A DNA stretch of 64,000 bases from contig CALHKG010000013.1 in assembly GCA_938033875.1 (NCBI GenBank), positions 1 through 64,000 on the forward strand. The letters are read 5' to 3'. The first letter of the stretch is position 1; every line of letters begins with the position of its first letter. This DNA comes from an uncultured Candidatus Saccharibacteria bacterium (GTDB taxonomy: Bacteria > Patescibacteriota > Saccharimonadia > Saccharimonadales > Saccharimonadaceae). A program made the position numbers and the translations under genes. Of this stretch, positions 8,664-17,839 are shown one piece after another. The notes under the pieces are model-generated. The model did no database searches. It was given only the letters and a program-made list of their open reading frames with translations, and was not told the DNA's origin.

Positions 8664-10522
8664 TGGCAAAGAAAAAATTAGATGCCGTTGATATTGCTGC
8701 TCAACAACGAGCTCGCGAACAAGCCGAAGTCGAACAAGCCTTCTTAACTGGTGTTCGAACTTTGCGTGATTTTATTGCGCCAAGTAGTATTGAGCTTCAT
8801 TCCGACCATTTTAGACTTGGCTCAAAATATGGCCGCACGATGTATGTTTATGGCTATCCTCGTCAAATCTACACCGGCTGGCTTAGCTCAATCATTAACA
8901 TCGATGAAGTGCTGGATATTAGTATGTTTATTTATCCAGTCGATACGCAAATTGTCCTGAATAACCTGCGTAAAAAAGTTACTCAGTTGGAAGCAACCAT
9001 GAATATAAACATGGAAAAAGGAAAGGTGCGCGATCCAGGTTTGGAAGCGGCTTTACAAGACGCCGAAGAATTGCGCGATCAATTGCAGATCGGCGCGGAA
9101 AAATTCTTCCGCTACGGTTTATATATTACGCTTTATGCTGACAGCTTGGACGAGCTAAACTTCATCCAGCATAAAATTGAAACTATTTTTGGCCAGCAAT
9201 TGGTGTTCTCAAAAGTGGCTTCCAGCCAGCAGGAGCAGGGATTGAATAGCTCTATTCCGCAACTCACAGATGAACTTCAGATTCGCCGCAACATGAATAC
9301 TGGCGCAATTTCGACTAGCTTCCCATTCACTTCAGCCGATTTGACAGACAATAAGGGCGTACTTTACGGAATTAATATGCATAATAATGGCTTGGTGATT
9401 TTTGACAGATTCTCTCTGGAAAACGCCAATATGGTCGTGTTCGCTAAGTCTGGTGCTGGTAAATCATTTACCGTTAAATTGGAAGCTTTAAGAAGTATGA
9501 TGGTCGGGGCTGATATTGTGATTATCGACCCAGAAAATGAGTACCAAAAACTATGCGACGCGGTTGGTGGCAGTTATATTCGATTGAGTTTAAGTAGCGA
9601 CACGAGAATCAATCCGTTTGATTTGCCGCGTGTTATTGATACTGATGAGGCAGATGACGCACTGCGAGCTAACTTAGTTACGCTACACGGACTACTCAGG
9701 CAAATGCTGGGCGGCGCAGGAGTAGGGGCTGGCGGGCAAGTCGTAGCAGGACTATCACCAGCGGAAGAAGCTGATATTGATCAAGCATTAATCGACACTT
9801 ACGCGCGCGTCGGCATTACTTCGGATCCATTGACGCACAATTCTACGCCACCGACGATTTCCGACTTATACGACACCTTGCTTCATATGGGCGGAACTGG
9901 TCCAAGCCTAGCTCAGCGACTTCGCAAATTTACCTCTGGAACGTTTGCTGGAATATTCTCGCAACAGAGTAATATTGATATTAATAATAATATGGTTGTC
10001 TTTAACATTCGCGACTTGGAAGATGAACTGCGACCAACGGCGATGTATATTGTTCTGAATCACATCTGGAATATTACGCGTACCGACCAGAGGAAACGTA
10101 TGTTGATTGTTGACGAGGCTTGGCAATTGATGAAATATGACGATTCTGCCAATTTCTTATTCTCATTAGCCAAGCGCGCCCGCAAATATCAATTAGGCTT
10201 AACGACTATCACACAGGATGTGGAAGACTTCGTCGGAAGTAAAATGGGGCGAGCAATCGTTTCCAACTCCTCAATGCAGCTACTTTTGAAACAGTCTGCC
10301 AGCGCCGTTGACGTTTTGGCGCAAGTGTTTAAATTGACAGATGAAGAGCAGAAACGACTAGCCAATTTCCCAGTTGGACAAGGATTGTTCTTTGCTGGAC
10401 AAAATCACGTTCACATCCAGATTCAAGCTAGTGATACCGAGTATAATTTGATCAATACAAATCCTGTATCGCAACAAGTAAAACCGTCAGATTCGCCAAT
10501 CGGCGGCTACGGAGTGGTGTAG
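8663..10522 (+). CDS. virB4: VirB4-family T4SS ATPase
   Basis: 619 aa. Walker A is AKSGAGKSF at residues 261-269, followed by IIDPENEY; Walker B is MLIVDEAW at 480-487, and the RARKYQLGLTTITQDVEDF segment is typical of VirB4/TraC. An N-terminal region (about 30-230) covers the usual VirB4 N-domain. VirB4 energises assembly or substrate movement at the inner membrane. The start overlaps the stop of the TraC-like gene and follows a strong GAGGAGGAAGG ribosome site. All nucleotide-binding residues are present, so it should be active. Confidence 0.95.
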   Translation: MAKKKLDAVDIAAQQRAREQAEVEQAFLTGVRTLRDFIAPSSIELHSDHFRLGSKYGRTMYVYGYPRQIYTGWLSSIINIDEVLDISMFIYPVDTQIVLNNLRKKVTQLEATMNINMEKGKVRDPGLEAALQDAEELRDQLQIGAEKFFRYGLYITLYADSLDELNFIQHKIETIFGQQLVFSKVASSQQEQGLNSSIPQLTDELQIRRNMNTGAISTSFPFTSADLTDNKGVLYGINMHNNGLVIFDRFSLENANMVVFAKSGAGKSFTVKLEALRSMMVGADIVIIDPENEYQKLCDAVGGSYIRLSLSSDTRINPFDLPRVIDTDEADDALRANLVTLHGLLRQMLGGAGVGAGGQVVAGLSPAEEADIDQALIDTYARVGITSDPLTHNSTPPTISDLYDTLLHMGGTGPSLAQRLRKFTSGTFAGIFSQQSNIDINNNMVVFNIRDLEDELRPTAMYIVLNHIWNITRTDQRKRMLIVDEAWQLMKYDDSANFLFSLAKRARKYQLGLTTITQDVEDFVGSKMGRAIVSNSSMQLLLKQSASAVDVLAQVFKLTDEEQKRLANFPVGQGLFFAGQNHVHIQIQASDTEYNLINTNPVSQQVKPSDSPIGGYGVV

Positions 10523-10539
10523 GGAAATAGTGAGAAAAT

Positions 10540-13500
10540 ATGGCACGAGTTGATTATACGACAGATTCCGAAACCGACAGCAGGTTAAATCCTGCTGAGC
10601 AGGCTCAATTTGATCAAATCTCGGCTGGTTCTGACAGTGGGTCAGAGTTAAGTGATCGTGAAAAAGATGTCATAAATGACCTTGAATCTCAGTTTGATAA
10701 TAAAGATTCGAACCTGAATCCTAATCAAAACGATTCCGCCAGCGCTGCTGTTAATAACCAAGAGTCTTCTGTTCCAGACAACGGTTTTTATCAGCCATCT
10801 GCGGGAAAAAAGAAAAGTCCAGTAACATTCAAGTCTTTACTGAAAAAACGCGGACCAATTGCAGCTATTGCTGGAACACTGGGACTGGGTGGTGGAATTA
10901 TGGGAGCATTCATTAGTCCAGCAGCAATGTTGCCAACTATGGTGGAAAACTTTACTCAAAAAAACGACTCCGCCTCAATTGTTAAAGAAGTTCGTATGAA
11001 AAAGGTCATGAATAAAATGATTGACGCCGGCGATGATGCGGGAATTTGTAAAAGTAAAAAAATACGCTGCAAAACAGGACGACTTTCCAACAGAGCCCTT
11101 AAGAAATTCAAGAAATCTGGATTAATTCCAGTTGATGCTAACGGTAAAGAAATGGATGTGAAAGGAAGAGGATATCCAGAGAAAAATCCAACTCACTGGA
11201 AAATAGAAGGAGTAAACGACGGAAAGCCTATCGAAGCATCGAAATTAAAAGACGAACTACTCAAAAAAGAGAATCGTAAAATTGCCAGTAAAGTCTATGG
11301 AAGGGCAGGCTTATTTAATATGCGTTTTCGTTCCTGGACAGGAAAACATATAAGTAGGCTTTACAGTAAATTCAACCTTAAAAGAAATAGTGCTATTTCA
11401 AAAATTGATAAAAAACTTGGGATAAAAGAAAGAAGAGAAAAATTAAAAGAAAAGCTTCCAAAGTTCGAAGAAGGGCGTGCTATTGGAAATATTAGAGAAG
11501 GTGTTAATAAATTAGGAGGTAAATTAAAAAAGGGAGGTTTAGCCTATACTATTAGCGCAGGAGCTTGTGCTGCAGTAAAAATCCCAAATCTTATTGCGGC
11601 AGGCGTAGCAGCAATTCAGTTAGCTCCACTATTAGGTCTAGTTATGGATGTTGTCCTATCCCCTGGATCACAAGCTAAGGCTTCTGGTCTAGGCAGTCAG
11701 CCTGTTGCAGCATTATTATTCGGGCAAAAAGCTCTAGCTGCCGAATCTACAGGCAGTGGATTCTCTCAAGAAACGATGGAGACAATCGGTACAATGTTAA
11801 CCGAAAGAGGTAAAATGGAAGGATCTGAAAATACCGAAGGATCAGCCCTAGATTCTCCTTACCTTCTAGCAGCAATGGGAGTTAATAGTAATAAGCCGGG
11901 AATCGCCAAAAATTATATTCCAGGATATTCAGTAGCTACGAATCCTATAGTCCAAGGCTTCAATGAAGTTAAAAAGGCTACTGACGGTGTATGTGATTAT
12001 ATATTAAGTCCAGTTGCCATGTATGCCTCTATGGCAATAGAAGCAGCAGTCTCAGCCTCTACTGGTGGTATAAGTGCGATAATTAGCTGGGTTGGTAAGG
12101 CAGCGCTATCTGAAGTGATTAAAAAAGTACTCGAATATGCAGTTGGCGAGCAAGTAAAAAATATCCTCACAGAATTAGCAAAAAGCCTCCTTACACCAGA
12201 CAAGGCTCAATATAAAGACCTGGGAGATGCACTCGGCGTTGGTGCCGCAGCATTCTTTTCAGCAGGCTCTATGGGGCAGATGCTACCAGGGCTTAAAATG
12301 AGCCAATTAGCGGAGTTCAATGGAATCCAAATAGCAAATGAAGAATTCCAAAAAGAAATGGATATCGCCTCCTTAAGCCCATTTGATACATCCAGTAAAT
12401 ATACATTCTTAGGTAGCATATTCCATAATATGGGCAATATGATGATGGTTAATGGAACTTATAGTAAAACTCCTGTAGCAATGCTATCTAATATTCTCAG
12501 ACTACCTTCTATGGCATTATATTATTCATCCACTGCAAAAGCAGCAAGTGGTATGTATTCTGATAAATATTGCGGATACGCAAAAGACTTTTCTATGGGT
12601 AGCGGATCATCGGAAGATCCAGCAATAAACTTAGCTGCTATGCCATGTAGTGGCATTACAAAGAGTCAAGCCAATATGTCAGTAGAAGAGGCTATTCAAA
12701 TTGCTGAAGACGAAGGATGGATAAAGAAAGATGCAGATATTCCAGATGGCGCAGATATATCCGATCTTATGACTAGCGGATATATAGTTAAGGACACACC
12801 CCTTTACGATTTCATTGAAGATTGTAGCGCTGCAGAAAAAGGTGAATACTGGTTCAATAGCGGCGGCTGTACAGCGCCAACAGATTCGACACAGACAACA
12901 TCATCTACCGCACCAACATATAAAGATAATGAAAATAAAGATATTACTGACCAATCTTTCGGAGCTGAAAATTCAGCTAAGCAATACGACGACAAGAAGC
13001 TTTCCGCAATGTCCGTATTACTGATTGACTTCCAAATCGCGCAATCGATCAATGGTGAAGACGACGAAGAAGATGCTCCTTCAACCACAGCTAAAGCTCC
13101 AGACAATGGTGAGGCAGTTGGTGAACCGCAATTAGAAGAAGCACAACAAGACGGATGGGGAGGCCATAGCAACGGCGAAATTCCAGATTCAGAATTGCAA
13201 GCTCTATCTTTTTCACCAGAAAATAAAATGCATAAAAAAGCAGCTACAGCCATGGAAGAAATGAATAAAGCATACAAAGCCGATAATGGATCTGACTTAA
13301 CCATTAATGAAGCGTATCGAGATTGTGCGACACAGGCTGCTTATGCAACTCCTGGAAACCCTCTATATCAAGGCGGCAACGCAGCAGACTACCCTCCATG
13401 TCAATCAAATCACGGTTGGGGGCTAGCCGTAGACATTAATGTTGGAGGATTTGATTCTTCTGTGTATAAGTGGTTAAAGGCTAACGCTCATAAATATGGG

Positions 13501-13578
13501 TATGTACATCCAGCTTGGGCCGAACCAGGGACTAAAAAATCAGAAGCTTGGCACTGGGAGTACGCGAGGAAGGTCTAA
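10540..13578 (+). CDS. Large T4SS-associated membrane protein with C-terminal M15 (VanY-like) peptidase domain
   Basis: 1012 aa. An acidic disordered N-terminus (1-95) leads to a basic patch and a first membrane helix (about 108-130). A Lys/Arg-rich region (150-330), a second hydrophobic segment (about 335-375), further Ala/Gly-rich helices and several cysteines follow. The last 110 residues are a zinc D-Ala-D-Ala carboxypeptidase/endopeptidase domain: SNHGWGLAVD with ligands H958 and D965, and EAWH with E1002 and H1005. M15 enzymes cut peptidoglycan stem peptides. Position right after virB4 suggests a wall-opening component of the secretion apparatus, as VirB1- or P14-like hydrolases do elsewhere. 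The middle 600 residues match nothing I recognise. Confidence 0.85.
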   Translation: MARVDYTTDSETDSRLNPAEQAQFDQISAGSDSGSELSDREKDVINDLESQFDNKDSNLNPNQNDSASAAVNNQESSVPDNGFYQPSAGKKKSPVTFKSLLKKRGPIAAIAGTLGLGGGIMGAFISPAAMLPTMVENFTQKNDSASIVKEVRMKKVMNKMIDAGDDAGICKSKKIRCKTGRLSNRALKKFKKSGLIPVDANGKEMDVKGRGYPEKNPTHWKIEGVNDGKPIEASKLKDELLKKENRKIASKVYGRAGLFNMRFRSWTGKHISRLYSKFNLKRNSAISKIDKKLGIKERREKLKEKLPKFEEGRAIGNIREGVNKLGGKLKKGGLAYTISAGACAAVKIPNLIAAGVAAIQLAPLLGLVMDVVLSPGSQAKASGLGSQPVAALLFGQKALAAESTGSGFSQETMETIGTMLTERGKMEGSENTEGSALDSPYLLAAMGVNSNKPGIAKNYIPGYSVATNPIVQGFNEVKKATDGVCDYILSPVAMYASMAIEAAVSASTGGISAIISWVGKAALSEVIKKVLEYAVGEQVKNILTELAKSLLTPDKAQYKDLGDALGVGAAAFFSAGSMGQMLPGLKMSQLAEFNGIQIANEEFQKEMDIASLSPFDTSSKYTFLGSIFHNMGNMMMVNGTYSKTPVAMLSNILRLPSMALYYSSTAKAASGMYSDKYCGYAKDFSMGSGSSEDPAINLAAMPCSGITKSQANMSVEEAIQIAEDEGWIKKDADIPDGADISDLMTSGYIVKDTPLYDFIEDCSAAEKGEYWFNSGGCTAPTDSTQTTSSTAPTYKDNENKDITDQSFGAENSAKQYDDKKLSAMSVLLIDFQIAQSINGEDDEEDAPSTTAKAPDNGEAVGEPQLEEAQQDGWGGHSNGEIPDSELQALSFSPENKMHKKAATAMEEMNKAYKADNGSDLTINEAYRDCATQAAYATPGNPLYQGGNAADYPPCQSNHGWGLAVDINVGGFDSSVYKWLKANAHKYGYVHPAWAEPGTKKSEAWHWEYARKV

Positions 13579-14036
13579 TGGATAAAGAAAATAAAGTTAT
13601 ACTAATATCATTCGTATTATTTTTAATAAGTATTATGGCAACTTTCCTTATTATTAAAAACCCTGACAGTAATCAATATACTACCATTCTGTCATCATCT
13701 CAAAACACTAACAAGAATCCAAGTAATCAAAATAACACTCACGAACAATCTTCAGAGCAAAAAGTTATCACCGAATTACTAAATTCTACCTCCAGTACCT
13801 ACGGTAATCGTGAATTAAAAAAGTATTCAATAGTAAAAGAGCAGGGCGAATTTAAGTTGGTTATTTTAGAAATTTATAGCGAGAAAATTAAATCTACTTA
13901 TGACTCGTACGCGATTCTAAGAAATAATTCGGTCGTAACGGGTGTTAATGATAGAAAATCCTCAGACGCCTTAAAAAGTATTGGTGTTCCCGCAGATATT
14001 ATAAACGAATATAGAAGGAACCAGTCTGATGTATAA
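13578..14036 (+). CDS. Small single-pass membrane protein in the T4SS-like operon
   Basis: 152 aa starting at the ATG that overlaps the previous stop (TAATG). Residues 7-25 form one membrane helix behind a short charged N-terminus; an Asn/Ser/Gln-rich linker (about 30-58) leads to a small extracytoplasmic domain of about 90 residues. No family is recognised. It overlaps the next gene by eight bases, so it is translationally coupled on both sides and probably an accessory of the hydrolase or channel. Confidence 0.75.
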   Translation: MDKENKVILISFVLFLISIMATFLIIKNPDSNQYTTILSSSQNTNKNPSNQNNTHEQSSEQKVITELLNSTSSTYGNRELKKYSIVKEQGEFKLVILEIYSEKIKSTYDSYAILRNNSVVTGVNDRKSSDALKSIGVPADIINEYRRNQSDV

Positions 14037-15246
14037 AAAGTTGTCTATCGTTCTTTGCTTTGCTATATCTTTTGCTATTACCATACAACCAGTATCTTTA
14101 GCGGCAGAATATCCCGATTCATATGTAACAAACGATATTCTTTGGTATAAAGAAAATGATTCAACAACTTGCTCCGGATCATCTTCTAATGGAGTGTCAG
14201 GATCTGATAACCAAGAAAAGATTTGGGGATATCTACGTAACGCAGGATTAAGCGCCGAACAAACATCTGGCGTAATGGCTAATATTCAAGCAGAGTCCGG
14301 ATTTAGTCCCACTAGACATGAAGTAGGCCAAGGATGGGAGTCTGGGGGGTGGGGACTCGCCCAGTGGACGTTCGGAAGGCGAACACAGATAGCTAATAAA
14401 ATACCATCTGAATTAAAAAAATATTACAGCCAAGAATATGGTGGTGCGCCTAACGACAAGGGTATGGTCGATTCTATTCCAGTAGAAGATAATGACAAAC
14501 TATTAATCTTCGAATTAGAGTATTTAGTGCAAGAGGGAAAGGAAAGACCGGTCACAGCTTCTGGATTTGGTACAGCTTCGAACTCATGGGAATTGTTAAA
14601 AACCCTGAAGACAGTTGATGACGCCACTGTTTTTTGGCATGACGATTTTGAAAAATCAGCCATGACAAAAGAGCAGGTTAAAAATATACGCGGTACCGCC
14701 GCTCAAAAAATCTATGAAAGATTTAATGGTACAGGCGGAAGCGGAGGAGGATGCTCTTCATCAAATGGTGGTGACTTTATCAGCTACGTCAAACGCTATG
14801 CTTGGCCAGAAAAAAAGGTTCGTACAGACAAAAAACCTGAATACGCAGAAGCTATAGAAAAGGCAAAAAGCGAAAATCGATTCGTTGGAGATTCTTGTCT
14901 TGGAGGTGGCGTGGACTGTGGCGCGTTTGTGACTACACTATTACACGACAGCGGATTTGATAAGAACTATAATTACGGAGGCGAAAACGGTAAGGCTGGC
15001 CCAACTATCGTACAGAGAGCGTGGGTAGAGGCTAACTGGCAGACTCTCGGTAATGGTAGCTCAATCAACGTAGCCGATCTTAAACCTGGAGACGTTGCTC
15101 ATAGTCCAGGACATACATTTGTTTATGTTGGTAACATAGAAGGATTTGATTCAAATATAGCATCCGCCTCACAGTGTGAATACGCCCCAAAAGCAGGCAG
15201 TGAAAGTTTAACATCACCGAGCGTAACTTGGTTTAGGAAAAAGTAA
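14029..15246 (+). CDS. Secreted peptidoglycan hydrolase: phage-tail-lysozyme-like + NlpC/P60-like domains
   Basis: 405 aa. A signal peptide (1-25, ending SLAA) is followed by a phage-tail-lysozyme-like domain (about 60-235): IWGYLRNAGLSAEQTSGVMANIQAES with the candidate catalytic Glu, then GWGLAQWT. A Gly/Ser linker (about 236-250) joins a C-terminal amidase/endopeptidase with nucleophile C297 in VDCGAF and H362 in HTFVYVG. One domain would cut glycan strands, the other stem peptides. In a wall-less-feeding epibiont such an enzyme could remodel its own wall for T4SS assembly or attack the host wall. It overlaps its neighbours at both ends. Confidence 0.85.
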   Translation: MYKKLSIVLCFAISFAITIQPVSLAAEYPDSYVTNDILWYKENDSTTCSGSSSNGVSGSDNQEKIWGYLRNAGLSAEQTSGVMANIQAESGFSPTRHEVGQGWESGGWGLAQWTFGRRTQIANKIPSELKKYYSQEYGGAPNDKGMVDSIPVEDNDKLLIFELEYLVQEGKERPVTASGFGTASNSWELLKTLKTVDDATVFWHDDFEKSAMTKEQVKNIRGTAAQKIYERFNGTGGSGGGCSSSNGGDFISYVKRYAWPEKKVRTDKKPEYAEAIEKAKSENRFVGDSCLGGGVDCGAFVTTLLHDSGFDKNYNYGGENGKAGPTIVQRAWVEANWQTLGNGSSINVADLKPGDVAHSPGHTFVYVGNIEGFDSNIASASQCEYAPKAGSESLTSPSVTWFRKK

Positions 15247-15854
15247 TGAATAAAAAAGTGATCAGTATTATATTAATATTATTATCGGTTAGCACATTAG
15301 TATACGGTATTGCAACTTATATAAATAGATACAACACCACTCCCATTTACTTGTTAACTTCGCCTGACAAAGCTGAAATTACTACAGGTAATCAAAAATT
15401 TATCGGCTCGCAAGTCGTATATTTAAAACCAGGAACATACGATTTTAAAGCATCAAGAAGCGGTTTTAAAGATGAGAATATTAATGTTGAAGTAAAGAAG
15501 GGCAATCCGTTAAGGATAATTTTTACGCTCATGCCCACGACAGAGAAAGCTATTAAAGAATTACAGTCTTCGTCTAAAACGTCAGAAATAGACAGAGCTA
15601 CAACAGACGAACTTACTAATGAACAAAAAAATCTAGAAGACGCCAATCCTATAATTAAAAAATTACCAATAAAAAACTTGATTTATTCAATTGGATATAA
15701 GGCAGACCCTAACCATAAGAATGGAGTTATCGTAGAAATCGATACTATAGAAGGATATAGAAATGCTGCCATCAATAAGATTAAAGAGCAGGGATTTGAC
15801 CCGTCAAAACTAAATATCACATTTAGAAACTACGCTAATACATTTACGGAGTAA
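15246..15854 (+). CDS. Membrane-anchored PEGA-domain protein
   Basis: 202 aa. Residues 5-28 form an N-terminal helix anchor. Residues 35-98 are a PEGA domain: YLLTSPDKAEITTGNQKF, then VVYLKPGTYDFKASRSGFK. PEGA domains are small beta-rich surface modules found on extracellular parts of membrane proteins. The C-terminal 90 residues are mixed alpha/beta without a known motif. The start overlaps the previous stop (TAATG), keeping it in the T4SS-like operon. Confidence 0.75.
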   Translation: MNKKVISIILILLSVSTLVYGIATYINRYNTTPIYLLTSPDKAEITTGNQKFIGSQVVYLKPGTYDFKASRSGFKDENINVEVKKGNPLRIIFTLMPTTEKAIKELQSSSKTSEIDRATTDELTNEQKNLEDANPIIKKLPIKNLIYSIGYKADPNHKNGVIVEIDTIEGYRNAAINKIKEQGFDPSKLNITFRNYANTFTE

Positions 15855-15856
15855 TT

Positions 15857-16507
15857 ATGAATCGAAGGAATATTATCATCGGCAGCATTACATTAGCAAT
15901 ATTAACGTTAATATTGCTAGCGATTATATTCATCCAGCCAACACACACTATATCTATAACTTTCGACAAGGAAAACCTATCGGCAAAAATATATCGCAAC
16001 ACAGACAAAAGCACTTCCGAAATTACGTCGATAAACGGTAATTCTAAGATACAGTTATCAGACGGCAAGTATATAATAAAGACATCATCTAAATCTGGTT
16101 CTATCAATGAGAATTCCACGGAATTTACAGTAAAAGGATCGGATGAAAATATATCTATAAAAACTGAATATAGCCAAAAATTCATGTCTAGTAAAATAAA
16201 TGAATATAGAAGTGATATTTCAGAGGTATTATTTGCCAAATATCCAGAGTTAAGATCGTCTTTCATCCTCCAGAAAGAAATTATTCTAGGAAATGACGCA
16301 GACTGGTATGCGGCTAGTTATCAGAGAGGTGTCGTAGATAGAAATTCTGGTGATATCTACACTGTTATTCTGAAGAAAGAAAATAACAAATGGGTGATTA
16401 AAACTAAGCCGCAAATAATCAATACTATATACAACACCAAAGATATACCAGAAGATATTTTATCAGAAACAGCCTCCAGATTATCTCCGTTTTCTACTAG
16501 CTCTTAA
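15857..16507 (+). CDS. Membrane-anchored protein, diverged companion of the PEGA protein
   Basis: 216 aa with an anchor helix at residues 6-28 (ILTLILLAIIFIQ) and an extracytoplasmic beta-rich part: SITFDKENLSAKIYRN, then LSDGKYIIKTSSKSGSI, which follows the PEGA pattern loosely. The C-terminal 100 residues (DADWYAASYQRGVVDRNSGDIYTVILKK) resemble small secreted beta/alpha domains and share the layout of the C-terminus of the 13578 product. It starts two bases after its neighbour and is the last gene of the operon; its end overlaps the 3' end of dnaN by 11 bases on the opposite strand. Confidence 0.7.
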   Translation: MNRRNIIIGSITLAILTLILLAIIFIQPTHTISITFDKENLSAKIYRNTDKSTSEITSINGNSKIQLSDGKYIIKTSSKSGSINENSTEFTVKGSDENISIKTEYSQKFMSSKINEYRSDISEVLFAKYPELRSSFILQKEIILGNDADWYAASYQRGVVDRNSGDIYTVILKKENNKWVIKTKPQIINTIYNTKDIPEDILSETASRLSPFSTSS

Positions 16508-17594
16508 GCGGCATAATAATGTGCGTATAATCAGGATTTTTTACTTGCTCGCGAATTACGCACGGCGACAATTTGCCATTGAACGAAAATACGATTTCAT
16601 CTGCGTCAATAATATTCAAAACTTCCGTCAGGTAGCGTGAATTAAGCGTTACTTGACCATCTGCGGATATTTTGGCTATTGCCTCTGAAGTATTCTCGCC
16701 AAGCTCAGACGCAATCGAATGAATAGAAAGCAGGGAATTTTCCTCTGATGCGGTAATTGTAATTCCACCACCAGATTCACGAGCAAACAGCGCAGCAATC
16801 TTCGTAACTCGACTAAAATCAGACTTCTTAATAACAATCTCAGTTTCCGCGGTTGCTGGAATCAATTGGCGATAATCAGGGAATTTCCCGTCAATCAATC
16901 GGCTAACAATTTCCATGTCTCCCGTCTTAAAACAAACTTGAGAATCGTCAAAAAGAACCGTAATTTTCTTCTCATCGCCGACGCTTTTACTGACTTCCGC
17001 CAGAGTAGAAGCGGGAATAATAGCCGACACTTCATTGTCTGACTTTATTAGACGCTTTTCTGCCAGCCTGTAGCCATCAGTAGCAGCCAAGTATAACGAC
17101 CCTTCATAATTATGCCAATAAACTCCCGTAAGTACCGCTCGCGTAACGTCAGAGCTAACAGCCAACTTCGTTTGGACTATGGCTTTCTTAAGATCCTCAA
17201 CGTCAATTTCATACTGTACGGCAGCCTTTTCGTCAATTGTAGGCAGCTCAGGATATTCATCAGCCACTACACCATTGATAACTGATGAGAATTTTCCTGA
17301 AGTTATATGTAAATGCTCGTTTTTAGTTTCAAGTTCCACCGGGCCGCTTGGTAGGTTTGTAATGAATTCTGACACCAGTCGGGCAGGGATTGTAATAGAT
17401 CCATGATCTTCAATTTTCGCACCAATGTATTGAGTAGAAGCAATTTCCAAATTTGTTCCGGCAATCAATAATCTTCCTCCATCAGTGCGAAGTAAAATAT
17501 TATTCAATATCGGCAGTTCATTACGACTTGATGCGATATCTTTGATTAGATTAAGTGCTTTTGCAAGTTTTTCTTGGGTGACTGATACTTTCAT
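16497..17594 (-). CDS. dnaN: DNA polymerase III sliding clamp (beta subunit)
   Basis: 365 aa, the usual length. The N-terminal domain begins MKVSVTQEKLAKALNLIKDIASSRNELPILNNILL, and the three clamp domains follow without gaps; the C-terminus ends in the conserved IIMPLKS. It forms the ring that tethers DNA polymerase III. It lies 245 nt downstream of dnaA on the same strand, the classic order, and has an AAGGAAAG ribosome site before ATG 17594. Tail-to-tail overlap with the last T4SS gene means the two operons must read through each other's ends. Confidence 0.97.
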   Translation of the reverse strand: MKVSVTQEKLAKALNLIKDIASSRNELPILNNILLRTDGGRLLIAGTNLEIASTQYIGAKIEDHGSITIPARLVSEFITNLPSGPVELETKNEHLHITSGKFSSVINGVVADEYPELPTIDEKAAVQYEIDVEDLKKAIVQTKLAVSSDVTRAVLTGVYWHNYEGSLYLAATDGYRLAEKRLIKSDNEVSAIIPASTLAEVSKSVGDEKKITVLFDDSQVCFKTGDMEIVSRLIDGKFPDYRQLIPATAETEIVIKKSDFSRVTKIAALFARESGGGITITASEENSLLSIHSIASELGENTSEAIAKISADGQVTLNSRYLTEVLNIIDADEIVFSFNGKLSPCVIREQVKNPDYTHIIMPLKS

Positions 17595-17839
17595 TATACT
17601 TTCCTTAATTTTTAATTAGTCTTAATAGTAATAGGTGCTGTGGAAACTGGGTAAAAAATGTGTTCAAACAGGGGTAAAGTGGCGATAAAATAGGTGGAAA
17701 ACTCTGTGCGCTATTTGTGGACTTTATAGTGGATATTTGTGTATTATTCCACTGTCTGCTGACTTGTTGTTTTCTTTCCACATATCTGTGTGTTGGTAAG
17801 TCGCCGCAAAAACACAACATCTGCACAGCTTTTCCACAA
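17595..17839. other. dnaA-dnaN intergenic region with DnaA-box-like sites
   Basis: AT-rich, no supported gene. TTTTCCACA stands at 17830-17838 and TTTCCACA at 17775-17782; several looser GTGGA/TCCAC matches lie between 17690 and 17755. Many bacteria carry origin elements both upstream and downstream of dnaA, so this may be part of a bipartite oriC. Confidence 0.5.

Noticed and set aside
12804..13304. 166-aa minus-strand frame in the M15 protein gene
   Set aside because: Shadow of a Ser/Asp-rich coding region on plus; no start signals.
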